Source: Rubrivivax sp. (GTDB lineage Bacteria; Pseudomonadota; Gammaproteobacteria; Burkholderiales; Burkholderiaceae_C). Taken from it: a stretch of DNA of 48,306 nucleotides. The notes beneath the pieces are model-generated. The model saw only the letters and a program-made list of their open reading frames with translations, was not told the origin of the DNA and searched no databases. Positions 19,201 through 26,128 of this stretch are shown one piece after another (within the stretch, counting starts at the first letter, position 1; each line of letters starts with the position of its first letter). The stretch lies in NCBI GenBank assembly GCA_022843905.1, contig JALHMT010000041.1, positions 1-48,306 of the forward strand. Direction: 5' to 3'. Made by a program: the position numbers and the translations under genes.

Positions 19201-19246
19201 CGCGCGCGAATCCTTGTCGCGTCACCATCACCCTGTCTTGCCGCAT
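13247..19246 (-). CDS. Bacterial alpha-2-macroglobulin with thioester
   Basis: This 1999-residue protein matches the YfhM/ECAM type of bacterial alpha-2-macroglobulin, which traps foreign proteases in the periplasm. The thioester motif CLEQ is intact at residues 1531-1534 (YPYTCLEQRSSRA). Tandem MG-type beta domains precede it, and the alpha-helical thioester domain and a receptor-like beta domain follow. The signal peptide ends at ASSAHAARV, a signal peptidase I site. No lipobox Cys is visible, unlike E. coli ECAM, so it may be soluble in the periplasm. It is translationally coupled to pbpC. Confidence 0.95.
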   Translation of the reverse strand: MRQDRVMVTRQGFARETGRDLPAALRSIGLGCLLVLATLMGSWLTASSAHAARVASVSPSGEVAEVRQISLRFSEAVVAAGDPRLPAPVTLQCEGGNPAGDGRWASASQWLFDLREPLAAGRRCTLRAATGWAPLSGTWEGAREFSFSTGAPTVVQVQPYAGSIIEEDQHFLLRINGAVDLASVQRNAWCEAEGLGERIPLRLVQGAPRDALLRERRLTKNAASWLLVACERAFAADAGVRLVWGPGIAAAPPSSAVTRTARSFSWKVRPRFTAEFSCERERAGQPCMPLRPMLLRFSAPVLREQALAVRLQPAQGAALLPQPDAQDQRSMLDEVRFAVPLPENTTFTVSLPATLRDETGRALANAGSFPLTVSTAGMPPLAKFAAAPFGIVEAGEQAMLPLTLRHVQADLQGASTGGRVAMKRLDASASDEELLRWIARLETFHEGSLSARQAGLPKSQWMVTETETDARGRTRPVQRERQVATRELSLLQREAGVQRAELPQLQGSAPRATEVIGLPLPQGGYHVVEVESRVLGHALLSARAPMYVRTGALVTGMAVHFKRGRSSSLVWVTSLDRGRPVAGARVAVNDCRGKPLWSGSTDAAGLARIERGFDEPGGEDCLSSAGLFVTARKSQAASARPGADATAGDDLSFAFSEWHKGIEPWRFNLPTAGGTQAGRVAHTVFDRTLLRAGEGVSMKHFVRRETARGLALPAPDELPDSVVITHVGSGSELVQPLDWPSGARSALSRWDIPRSTLLGSYDVALQRGDQRMPSGSFRVEAFRVPLVDARLSGPRGTLVAPPQLVLNVQLNMLAGGPLARAPARLSALLREQPAQFPGYDEFSFQPPRADRATAGEDEEAPEDAGRLVADQLDAGTDAQGAATVTLPALPTLRGASELLAELSFNDPNGEMQTVSQRLRLWPAAVVVGLRARSWAAARGEMNFSAVVLDTEGRPLKDREVEVIGRLRQTFSTRKRIVGGFYAYDNSSRLRELGTLCKGRSDAQGRLACSVKTEVVGEVELVAQARDDGQRLAQAATSLWVTGDGEQWFGQGNDDRIDILPEKRELQPGETARLQVRMPFREATALLTVEREGVIDSRVITLRGREPVIELPIPAAAEGSDGSVQGWAPNVYVSVLVLRGRVRDVPWTSFFRWGWREPVEWWRAWRFEGRDYRAPTAMVDLAKPSFRLGVTELRVGRDAHRLDVKVVPERSSYGVRETVRATITVTHQGRPAAGAELAFAAVDEGLLALRGNDSWDLLERMLQPRPWGVVTATAQGEIIGRRHYGRKALPPGGDGGANPTRELFDTLLLWRGSVVLDAQGRAVVEVPLNDSLTSFRLVAVADAGADRFGSGSASVRVSQDLQVFSGLPPLARDGDRFDATLTLRNSTPRAMTVTARLGGQAQGEALAAAVPLAGSEQTVALAPGAAAELRWPVQVPEGAERIVWTGSAQEAGGAAADRLRLEQAVLPAVPLRVWQASLQPLGGTVSLPLAPPAGALATAGAPLGGVKVGLQRQLGGALPGLKRFFETYPYTCLEQRSSRAIALHDAAGWATLRDDLPGHLDSDGLASYFPPRPGDAARGSDRLTAYLLASAHEAGVAWPEAAQERMLQGLAAFVEGRLVRTFNAPRPDLDVRKLAALEALSRHGRVRPQMLGSLALAPATWPTSALLDWWAVLRRVEALPQRAARLDEVQRLLRSRLAAGGTTLRFSTEASDDWWWLMDGPDANAARLLLAAVDSPAWKDDVPRLVTGHLARQRGGAWQTTTANLWSVLALERFSARFEAVPVTGRTELQWAGRTAFADWPAAAVDPETLRLPWAGDGAAAAASAPAAPSMLSATHLGTGRPWLSVQTLAAVPLKAPLVAGYRIDRTVTAVQRRQADVWSRGDLLRVRLEIEAASDMAWVVLSDPLPAGAALLGSGLGRDSALATRGERREGSSWLAFEERAGDVWRAYYEWLPRGRHVVEYTLRLNASGRFQLPPTRVEAMYAPDSFGERPNEAIEVAR

Positions 19247-19324
19247 GCCCGTCCTGCCGAAGAGTCGGGGCAGTTTAGGTGGCGGGACAGGGGCCGGCTA
19301 CTGCGGATATTGCGGCTGCAGCGG

Positions 19325-20980
19325 CTACTGCGGCGGCGGCGCGTCCGACGGGTCACGCGGGCCGCGGTTGCCTTGCGCTTCCAGCGCGAGCTGGCGGCGC
19401 TGGCCCTGCAGGTCGCGCAGTCGGGCATCGATGATCGACGCCTCGATGAAGTCCTGCCCCCCGGTGGCGCTGCGGGCCGCAGCCTGCGCCGCACGCAGGC
19501 GGTCGATGGCACCGCCGAGGTCGCCTTCGGCGGCGCGGGCCTCGGCGTTGGCGCGCAAGGAACGCAGGCGCAGCCCGGCGGCGTCGGCCGTGGCCGACAG
19601 CATGGCCCAGGCGCCGCCATCGCGCGGGTGGTCAGCCAGCCAGGTCTGCAAGGCCTCGGTGCTGGAGCGCAGTTCGGCGCCCGCGTTGGTGGTGCCCAGG
19701 CGCTGAAGTTCGAGCGCGGCCTGGGCGCGCAGGAACATCGGCGCGCGCGCGCCGGCCTGTGCCTTGACGGCATCGAGCGCCGCCACGGCGGCCAGCGCGT
19801 CACCGCGCGCCAGGCGCGTCTGCGCCAGCAGCAGCTGCACGTCGCGTTCGGCGGCGGGCTCGGCGGGCGTCAGTGCGACCACCGCCTTCAGGGCTTCCTG
19901 CAGCGCGGCTTCGGCCTTGTCGTGCTCGCGCAGCTGCGACGAGGCCATCGCGGCCGCATACAGCTGCCCCAGGCGGCCCGTGGGGGTGGCGTTCGACGGG
20001 CCGACGATCTGTTCCTGCCAGCGCCGCAAGGCCTGCGGGTTGCCGTCCATCAGCACGCGGGCGCGCGCCTGCATCATGGCGTGCCGTGCGGTGGGGCGCG
20101 GCGGCGGCGCATTGGCCACCAGGCCGCGCGAGCGCGCCTCGCTCATGCGGTCCACCGTCAAGGGGTGGCTGCGCAGGTAGGGGAAGGAGCCGCTGTCGTT
20201 GATGCGGCTGGCGCCGTCGAGCTTCTCGAACATGTTGGCCATGCCCGAAGGCGCGAAGCCGGCCCCGGTGAGGATGCCGAAGCCGATGCGATCGGCCTCG
20301 CGTTCCATGTCGCGGGAGAAGTTCAGCTGGCCCTGGATGGCCGCGGCCTGTCCGCCCACCACCACGGCCTGCAGCGCGTCGGCGTTGTTGCTGCGGCTGG
20401 CCGCCAGCATGCCCAGGATGGTGGCCACCATGGTCAGCAGCCCTTGTTTGGACGCGGCCACCTGGCCGCGCGCGATGTGGCGCTGCGTGACGTGGCTCAG
20501 TTCATGCGCCAGCACCGAGGCCAGTTCGTCGCTGGTGGAGGTGAGTGCGATGAGGCCCAGGTACACGCCGACCCAGCCGCCGGGCAGCGCAAAGGCGTTG
20601 ACCGCGCGGTCGCGCACCAGGAAGGTCTCCCACGCGAACTGCGTGTCGACGTCGGGCTCCATCTCGCCGCGCTGGCGCGCCGTGGCCACCAGCGGCGCCC
20701 ACAGGGACTGGATGTACTCGACCAGCACCGGGTCGTCGAGGTAGAGCGGGTCGCGGACGATCATGCCCATGATCTGCTCGCCCAGGCGGCGTTCGGTGCC
20801 GGCGGTGAATTCGTCGGCCGCCGCCTCGCCCAGGGACGGCAGGCGCACCTGGGCAAGGCCGGGCGGCGCCACGCCGCTGAAGGCCAGCAGGGCGGCCAGC
20901 GCCAGCGGACGCAGGCGTTGGCGCCAGGGCCGGCCGCGGCGCCCGGCCGGGTGGGGCTTGGGGCAGGAGCTGAGTTTCAA
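19325..20980 (-). CDS. M48 zinc metalloprotease, BepA-like, with TPR C-terminus
   Basis: This 551-residue periplasmic protease has a signal sequence ending near PGLAQVRLPS. The zinc site HELSH lies in SVLAHELSHVTQRH, with the third ligand region in MEREADRIGF. The C-terminal ~230 residues are helical TPR-like repeats. This layout matches BepA/YfgC, which assists or degrades stalled outer-membrane proteins during LptD/BAM assembly. The reading frame after the TAG stop encodes eight more Pro/Gln residues before a second TAG (see findings). The alpha-2-macroglobulin gene follows on the same strand. Confidence 0.93.
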   Translation of the reverse strand: MKLSSCPKPHPAGRRGRPWRQRLRPLALAALLAFSGVAPPGLAQVRLPSLGEAAADEFTAGTERRLGEQIMGMIVRDPLYLDDPVLVEYIQSLWAPLVATARQRGEMEPDVDTQFAWETFLVRDRAVNAFALPGGWVGVYLGLIALTSTSDELASVLAHELSHVTQRHIARGQVAASKQGLLTMVATILGMLAASRSNNADALQAVVVGGQAAAIQGQLNFSRDMEREADRIGFGILTGAGFAPSGMANMFEKLDGASRINDSGSFPYLRSHPLTVDRMSEARSRGLVANAPPPRPTARHAMMQARARVLMDGNPQALRRWQEQIVGPSNATPTGRLGQLYAAAMASSQLREHDKAEAALQEALKAVVALTPAEPAAERDVQLLLAQTRLARGDALAAVAALDAVKAQAGARAPMFLRAQAALELQRLGTTNAGAELRSSTEALQTWLADHPRDGGAWAMLSATADAAGLRLRSLRANAEARAAEGDLGGAIDRLRAAQAAARSATGGQDFIEASIIDARLRDLQGQRRQLALEAQGNRGPRDPSDAPPPQ

Positions 20981-21073
20981 ATGGGGGCCAGGTCAGGGAT
21001 GTCGCAGCGAGGGATCGCCCCGAAACACCGCGTCGCTATCATGACACCGCCAAGTTGCCCGCATGTTTCCACG

Positions 21074-21571
21074 ATGAACACCCCTCCTGCCAACCCCCTG
21101 ACCCACTTCGACGCCCAGGGCCAGGCGCACATGGTCGATGTGTCGGCCAAGGCCGAGACGCACCGCGTGGCGCGGGCCAGCGGGGTCATCCGCATGCAGC
21201 CGGCCACCTTCGCGCTGATCCAGGGCGGCCAGGCGAAGAAGGGCGACGTGATCGCCGTGGCGCGCATCGCCGCCATCCAGGGCGCCAAGCGCACCGCCGA
21301 CCTGATCCCGCTGTGCCACCCGCTGCCCATCACGCGCGTGGCGGTCGAGTTCGAGCTGGTCGAAGCCCAGCACCTGGTGCGCTGCACGGCGCAGGTCGAG
21401 ACCTTCGGCCGCACCGGCGTCGAGATGGAAGCACTCACCGCCGTGCAGGTGGGGCTGCTGACCGTCTACGACATGTGCAAGGCCGCCGACCGCGGCATGG
21501 TGATGGGCGAGATCCGCGTGCTGGAGAAGTCGGGCGGCAAGAGCGGCGACTGGAAGGCCGCCGGCGCCTGA
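21074..21571 (+). CDS. moaC: Cyclic pyranopterin monophosphate synthase MoaC
   Basis: MoaC turns 3',8-cyclo-GTP into cyclic pyranopterin monophosphate in molybdenum cofactor synthesis. The 165-residue product contains KGDVIAVARIAAIQGAKRTADLIPLCHPLPIT, seen as overlapping motifs GAKRTADLIPLCHPLPIT and GVEMEALTAVQVGLLTVYDM, and KAADRGMVMGEIRV with the catalytic Lys/Asp. It is full length and complete. It is divergent from the BepA-like gene, with 93 bases between starts. No other moa gene is in the window. Confidence 0.97.
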   Translation: MNTPPANPLTHFDAQGQAHMVDVSAKAETHRVARASGVIRMQPATFALIQGGQAKKGDVIAVARIAAIQGAKRTADLIPLCHPLPITRVAVEFELVEAQHLVRCTAQVETFGRTGVEMEALTAVQVGLLTVYDMCKAADRGMVMGEIRVLEKSGGKSGDWKAAGA

Positions 21572-21586
21572 ACCCGCCGGCCCGGC

Positions 21587-22138
21587 TCAGGGCCTGAAAC
21601 TGGAGAACACCACGCCCAGCAGCGCCTTGACAGGCAGCGACAGGGCCGGGCTGTCGATGAGGAGGGTGCGCCGCAACTGCAGGCCCGGTGCGTCGCGCAC
21701 CGTTCCCACGGGGGCGCCGCTGGCCGCGTCGTGCAGCGCGTAGCGGCGCTTGAACAGGTTCCCCCCGATGCTGGCCATCACCTTCCTGCCGCCGGCCGTG
21801 AGCAGCAGGCGCGGCCAGCGCTGGCCCTTGACGTGGTGGAAGTCGAAGGCGGCCATCACCGTGCTGTCGTCTCCACCGTCCACCAGCAGGTAGCGGATGT
21901 CCGACAGATAGGCTCGCCTGGTGTATTCGTGCTGCACGCGGAACGACTCGCCTTGCAGCTCGACATGGATCTGCCCGGCGGTGGAGCCTGGGCCGTGCAG
22001 CTTCAGGCGCGCGTTGTTCGCCTGCGCGAAGTCGGCGTGTTCGAAGCCGCCGATGCGCTGGCCCTGCACCGTCAGGAAGTCGTGGCGGAAGGCGTGCCAG
22101 GGCGACGCCTGCCGCATGACCAGGACCGCGTCGCCCAT
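21587..22138 (-). CDS. Unknown protein coupled to the PglL-like ligase
   Basis: The 183-residue product is not recognised. It has no signal peptide and no membrane segment beyond a weak hydrophobic C-terminus (LPVKALLGVVFSSFRP). Alternating beta-strand patterns (LTVQGQRIGGFEHADF, RRAYLSDIRYLLVDG, KRRYALHDAASG) suggest an all-beta fold with a faint likeness to tubby/LURP-type barrels, which is only a guess. Its ATG overlaps the upstream ligase stop by one base (TGATG), so the two genes are translationally coupled and may act together. Confidence 0.7.
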   Translation of the reverse strand: MGDAVLVMRQASPWHAFRHDFLTVQGQRIGGFEHADFAQANNARLKLHGPGSTAGQIHVELQGESFRVQHEYTRRAYLSDIRYLLVDGGDDSTVMAAFDFHHVKGQRWPRLLLTAGGRKVMASIGGNLFKRRYALHDAASGAPVGTVRDAPGLQLRRTLLIDSPALSLPVKALLGVVFSSFRP

Positions 22139-23955
22139 CAGCGAGCCGCCGCCGGCAAGGTGGGCGCGGCCAGGTCCATGAACTCGCGCCAGTGCACGTC
22201 GCGCGACGGCAGCTGGCACTGGAAAACATCGGCCGGCGGCACTTCGGCGCAGGGCGCGAAGAAGCCCTGCGACAAGGGGTTGCGGAACTCCCTCAGCCGC
22301 TGCGCCAGGTGGCGTGCTTCGTCGACGTGCCCGGCGTCGGCCAGTGCCTGGGCCCAGGCCATGGTCAGCCGCGTGTCCAGCAGGTAGTGCGACGCGCGCG
22401 AGAACGGCGCCAGGCCGTGATCGGCCAGGCCCGCGGTGGTGGCGGCCGCGTAGTCGGCATGGTGCGCGAAGAGCAGGCTGCGCTGGCCGGCGGCGATGCG
22501 CTGCTCCAGCGGCGGCGCGCCTTCGTCGGCGGTGAAGATGACCGCGACGCGCCGATAGTCCAGCACCGACAGCACGCTGCCCAGCATCAGCAGGGCGCCG
22601 GCCAGCGCCACCGACATCGAGCCTGGGGCGTGCAGACGCGGGTGGGCTGCGTCGGTCTGCTCGACAGAGAAATCGCCGTCACGGCGGCTCGCGACGCCCA
22701 GCGCGTGGCCGAAGACCCAGGCCGCCGGCAGCAGGAAGTAGGCGTACCACAGCGGGTACTCCAGCAGGCTGTGCAGGCCGATCATCAGCGCCATCATCAG
22801 TGCGCAACGCAAGGTGATGCCACGCGCCTCGTCGCCTGGCGCTGCACCGTGCCGCGGCCCGCCGGCCCAGGCGCTGCGCGCCATGCGCCACAAGGCCCAC
22901 AGCAGCAGGACCATCACCGCGCCGGCGGCGGGCAGGCCCATCTCGGCGGCCAGGTGCAGCGGCAGGTTGTGGGCGTGGTCGAAGAAGGCCACCGGCCGGC
23001 CCGGGAAGGGTGTGAGCGACCAGGCGAAGTTGAATTCGCCGAAGCCGACCCCCGTCCAGGGGTTCTGGCGGATCAACGCCCAGGTGTTGGCCCAGATGCC
23101 GAAGCGCGAGCTGGACAGGTCGGTCTCGGCCAGGCGCTCGGTGCCGCCGAAGCGCTGCGCGCCGGCCGCCGCCCAGGCCGTCATGCCCCACCAGGCCAGC
23201 GCATAGAGCAGCGGCGCAGCCAGCAGCAGCAGCCGCGAGCGCGGCGACAGGCGGCGGTCGGCCGCGCCCCACAACGCCAGCAGCAGCACGCTGACGAGGC
23301 CGGTGCGCGAGGCGGTGAGCACCACCGCGAAGACGAACAGCGCCAGCAGCGCCGCGCCCCAGCGCCGTGCCAGCCAGCCCAGTTCGACGAGGGCCAGCAC
23401 GCCCACGCAGGACCACATCAGCAGGCTGCTGAGATGGTTGGGCTGGCGCATGTTGCCCACGGCGCGGCCGACCACGCCGGAGCGCGCGACCCAGTCGCCA
23501 TCGGGCAGGCCGGGCCAGAAGACCTGCACGATGGCGATGACCGAATTCAGCACGCCGGCGACCGTCCAGCCGGCGCAGAACAGGCCGAACAGCAGCACCG
23601 CCTGACGCCCGCGCCCGGCGCCGGCCCCGGCCACCACCAGGACAGCGGTGCCGGCCAGCATGGCCAGCGACGACGCGGCCAGGCTGGATGGCAGGCCGCC
23701 CGGGCCCCAGGACCACAGCACCGACAGGCCCATCAAGGCCAGCGAGACGGTCAGCGGCGCGGCGGCGCGCAGGCTGCCGGCGCGTGCGTGCCAGGGGGCC
23801 GCAGCGATGACGAACCAGCCCCACAGGGCAAAGGCCAGCGCCTGGTTGAAGAAGGTGGGGGACGGCGAGACGTTGTAGGCCAGCAGCGACGGGGCGCAGG
23901 TGGCGAGCAGGGCGGTGGCCAGCGGGATCGGGTGGCGATGGGGGGAAGAGGTCAA
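22138..23955 (-). CDS. PglL/Wzy-type O-oligosaccharyltransferase or O-antigen ligase
   Basis: The 605-residue inner membrane protein has about 12 helices and a periplasmic C-terminal domain. The segment VGNMRQPNHLSSLLMWS resembles the PglL_A signature. FFDHAHNLPLHLAAEMGL holds the conserved Wzy_C His, and LHSLLEYPLWYAYFLLPAAW is a PglL-family C-terminal motif. PglL enzymes move lipid-linked glycans onto Ser/Thr of proteins such as pilin; WaaL-type ligases use lipid A. An upstream in-frame stop forces a TTG or later start. The neighbouring glycan locus would supply donor glycan. Substrate assignment to protein rather than lipid is an inference. Confidence 0.82.
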   Translation of the reverse strand: MTSSPHRHPIPLATALLATCAPSLLAYNVSPSPTFFNQALAFALWGWFVIAAAPWHARAGSLRAAAPLTVSLALMGLSVLWSWGPGGLPSSLAASSLAMLAGTAVLVVAGAGAGRGRQAVLLFGLFCAGWTVAGVLNSVIAIVQVFWPGLPDGDWVARSGVVGRAVGNMRQPNHLSSLLMWSCVGVLALVELGWLARRWGAALLALFVFAVVLTASRTGLVSVLLLALWGAADRRLSPRSRLLLLAAPLLYALAWWGMTAWAAAGAQRFGGTERLAETDLSSSRFGIWANTWALIRQNPWTGVGFGEFNFAWSLTPFPGRPVAFFDHAHNLPLHLAAEMGLPAAGAVMVLLLWALWRMARSAWAGGPRHGAAPGDEARGITLRCALMMALMIGLHSLLEYPLWYAYFLLPAAWVFGHALGVASRRDGDFSVEQTDAAHPRLHAPGSMSVALAGALLMLGSVLSVLDYRRVAVIFTADEGAPPLEQRIAAGQRSLLFAHHADYAAATTAGLADHGLAPFSRASHYLLDTRLTMAWAQALADAGHVDEARHLAQRLREFRNPLSQGFFAPCAEVPPADVFQCQLPSRDVHWREFMDLAAPTLPAAAR

Positions 23956-24263
23956 GGCGCAAGTATGTTAGCGGGCTGCGACAGGCACCCTGACGGCCGG
24001 ATATGGCCCGGAAACCGTGCCCTTACCAGCAAGTCGACAGCGCATTCCTCGCCTCTAATTCGCCCACCGACGCGGCGAGCCGCTGATCCTTCAGCGGCAG
24101 ACGGACCCGAAACGACGCCTGGAGAGTGGGAGCTGGCGATAATGATCTTCGAAGCAGTCACCGCGTTGCGGAGGTCGATGGTGCAACCCAAGTCGCGGCA
24201 GATTTCCCTGCCTTCGAAACTGGCGTCCCCTTCCCAGCCGACGGCCGCATTGAGCAGTACCCG
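23956..24263. other. 308-base divergent intergenic region before the glycan locus
   Basis: This gap separates the ligase gene from divergent rfbF and should hold promoters for both. It contains a perfect 8-base inverted repeat (24079-24098) and a GATAAT hexamer at 24138 that could be a -10 element, but no clear -35 partner. The rfbF frame stays open back to about 24126, yet the extra residues do not resemble the family, so I treat it as leader. Confidence 0.5.
24079..24098. repeat. Perfect inverted repeat, possible operator or RNA hairpin
   Basis: GCCGCTGA and TCAGCGGC form an 8-base stem with a TCCT loop. No T-run follows on either strand, so it is not a typical terminator. It lies upstream of rfbF in the divergent region. 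Confidence 0.55.
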
Positions 24264-25040
24264 ATGAAGGCCGTCATTCTGGCGGGCGGTCTGGGCACGC
24301 GCATCGCCGAGGAAACGCATCTTCGCCCTAAGCCGATGATCGAGATCGGCGGTCAGCCCATCCTGTGGCACGTGCTGAAGATCTATTCAGCGCACGGCAT
24401 CCGCGACTTCATCATCTGCTGCGGTTACAAGGGCTACCTGATCAAGGAGTACTTCGCCAACTACTTCCTGCACACCTCGGACGTCACCTTCGACCTCCAG
24501 GCCAACCGCATGGAAGTCCACACGCGCTCGGCCGAGCCCTGGCGTGTGACGCTGGTGGACACCGGCCAGAACAGCGGCACCGGCGGGCGCCTGAAGCGCG
24601 TGGCGAGCTACCTGGAAGGCGAAGACGACTTTTGCTTCACCTATGGCGATGGCGTGGCCGATGTCGACATCACCACGCTGATTGCGCAGCACCGGGTGTC
24701 GGGCCTGCAGGCCACGCTCACCGCCACGGTGCCACCCGGCCGCTTCGGTGCGCTGGACATCGACTATGGCCAGAGCCGTGTGCGCGCCTTCCGAGAGAAG
24801 CCGCGCGGCGATGGCGGCGCCGTCAACGGCGGCTTCTTCGTGCTGAAGCCGCAGGTCATCGACCTCATCGAAGGCGACGCCACGCTGTGGGAGCAGGCGC
24901 CCCTGGAGCGCTTGGCCGAGATGGGTCAGCTGGGCGTCTACCACCACACCGGCTTCTGGCAACCGATGGACACGCTGCGTGACCGCAACCACCTGGAGCA
25001 GCTTTGGGCGGACGGCAAGGCGCCATGGAAGGTCTGGTGA
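24264..25040 (+). CDS. rfbF: Glucose-1-phosphate cytidylyltransferase
   Basis: This 258-residue enzyme makes CDP-glucose from glucose 1-phosphate and CTP, the entry step to CDP-3,6-dideoxyhexoses. It has MKAVILAGGLGTRIAEETHL at the N-terminus and HLRPKPMIEIGGQPILWHV, both specific to RfbF/DdhA. The chosen ATG starts exactly at the conserved MKAVILAGG. It is the first gene of the plus-strand sugar operon and overlaps rfbG by 16 bases. Length is normal for the family. Confidence 0.96.
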   Translation: MKAVILAGGLGTRIAEETHLRPKPMIEIGGQPILWHVLKIYSAHGIRDFIICCGYKGYLIKEYFANYFLHTSDVTFDLQANRMEVHTRSAEPWRVTLVDTGQNSGTGGRLKRVASYLEGEDDFCFTYGDGVADVDITTLIAQHRVSGLQATLTATVPPGRFGALDIDYGQSRVRAFREKPRGDGGAVNGGFFVLKPQVIDLIEGDATLWEQAPLERLAEMGQLGVYHHTGFWQPMDTLRDRNHLEQLWADGKAPWKVW

Positions 25041-26128
25041 GCCCGGCGGCCGGCTGGAACGGCCGGCGCGTCCTGATCACCGGTCACACCGGCTTCAAGG
25101 GCGGCTGGCTGGCCTGGTGGCTCAGCAGCCTGGGCGCGCGCCTGACAGGCTATTCGCTGCCCGCGCCGACGCAGCCCAGCCTTTTTGAAGTGGCGCGCGT
25201 GGGCCAAGCCTTCGAGCGCCAGCACGAGGCCGACGTGCGCGACGCCGCAGGCCTGCGCGAGGCCATGCTGGCAGCGCAGCCCGAGGTGGTCTTCCACCTC
25301 GCCGCGCAACCGCTGGTGCGCGAGAGCTACCGCGACCCGCTGCAGACCTTTTCCACCAACGTGATGGGCACGGCCAACCTGCTGGACGCCGCGCGCCAGT
25401 GCGACAGCGTGCGCGCTGTGGTGGTAGTGACCACAGACAAGGTTTACCGCGAGCAGGCCCGCGCGCACCGTGAAGGCGATGCGCTGGGCGGCCATGACCC
25501 CTACAGCGCCAGCAAGGCCTGCGCCGAACTGGTGACCGACAGCTACCGCGCCGCCTTCGACCTGCCCGCGCGCGGACTGGGCGTGGCCACGGCGCGCGCC
25601 GGCAACGTCTACGGTGGCGGCGACTGGACCCCCGAACGCCTGCTGCCCGACCTGCTGCACGCCATCGGCAACCGCCAGACCGTGCGCCTGCGCCGGCCCG
25701 CCGCGGTGCGGCCCTGGCAGCACGTGCTGGAGCCGCTGGCCGGCTACCTGCTGCTCGCTGAAAGGCTGCTGCAGGACCCGGCGGCCTTCGGCGGCGCCTG
25801 GAACTTCGGACCTGATGCGCGGCAGGAACAGCCGGTCATCGAGATCACGCAACGGCTGCTGGCGCTGGCGCAGGCCAGCGGCGTGGCGGTGAAGCCCGTC
25901 GAGATCGTGCCGCCGGTGGGCGACGACGCACTGCACGAGGCACAGGTGCTGCGGCTGGATGCCGACCGGGCACGGCAGCGCCTGGGCTGGCGCTGCCGCT
26001 TCGAGATCGAAGACGGCCTGCGCTGGGCCTGGCAGTGGCACCAGGCCTGGCAGGCCGAGCAGGACATGCGCGACTTCACACAACAACAGATCGGCGCCTA
26101 CAACGCGCTGTGCGAGACCACCGAATGA
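25025..26128 (+). CDS. rfbG: CDP-glucose 4,6-dehydratase
   Basis: RfbG/DdhB is an SDR-family enzyme that turns CDP-glucose into CDP-4-dehydro-6-deoxyglucose. The 367-residue product shows the NAD-binding TGHTGFKGGWLAWWL motif, the catalytic YxxxK in DPYSASKACAELV, and VVTTDKVYREQ. I chose the ATG overlapping the rfbF end; an in-frame ATG seven codons earlier also exists. Its stop overlaps the rfbH start as ATGA, so the three rfb genes form one translational unit. Confidence 0.96.
   Translation: MEGLVSPAAGWNGRRVLITGHTGFKGGWLAWWLSSLGARLTGYSLPAPTQPSLFEVARVGQAFERQHEADVRDAAGLREAMLAAQPEVVFHLAAQPLVRESYRDPLQTFSTNVMGTANLLDAARQCDSVRAVVVVTTDKVYREQARAHREGDALGGHDPYSASKACAELVTDSYRAAFDLPARGLGVATARAGNVYGGGDWTPERLLPDLLHAIGNRQTVRLRRPAAVRPWQHVLEPLAGYLLLAERLLQDPAAFGGAWNFGPDARQEQPVIEITQRLLALAQASGVAVKPVEIVPPVGDDALHEAQVLRLDADRARQRLGWRCRFEIEDGLRWAWQWHQAWQAEQDMRDFTQQQIGAYNALCETTE

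Noticed and set aside
13376..21571. A stop-free plus-strand frame of over 8 kb opposite the macroglobulin, BepA-like and moaC region
   Set aside because: It is the antisense shadow of high-GC genes on the minus strand. Its translation is Arg/Gly/Ala/His-rich with no domain pattern. Only its last 165 codons (moaC) are real.
24126..24263. An N-terminal extension of rfbF by 46 residues
   Set aside because: The frame is open, but RfbF enzymes begin at MKAVILAGG and the extra residues show no family likeness.
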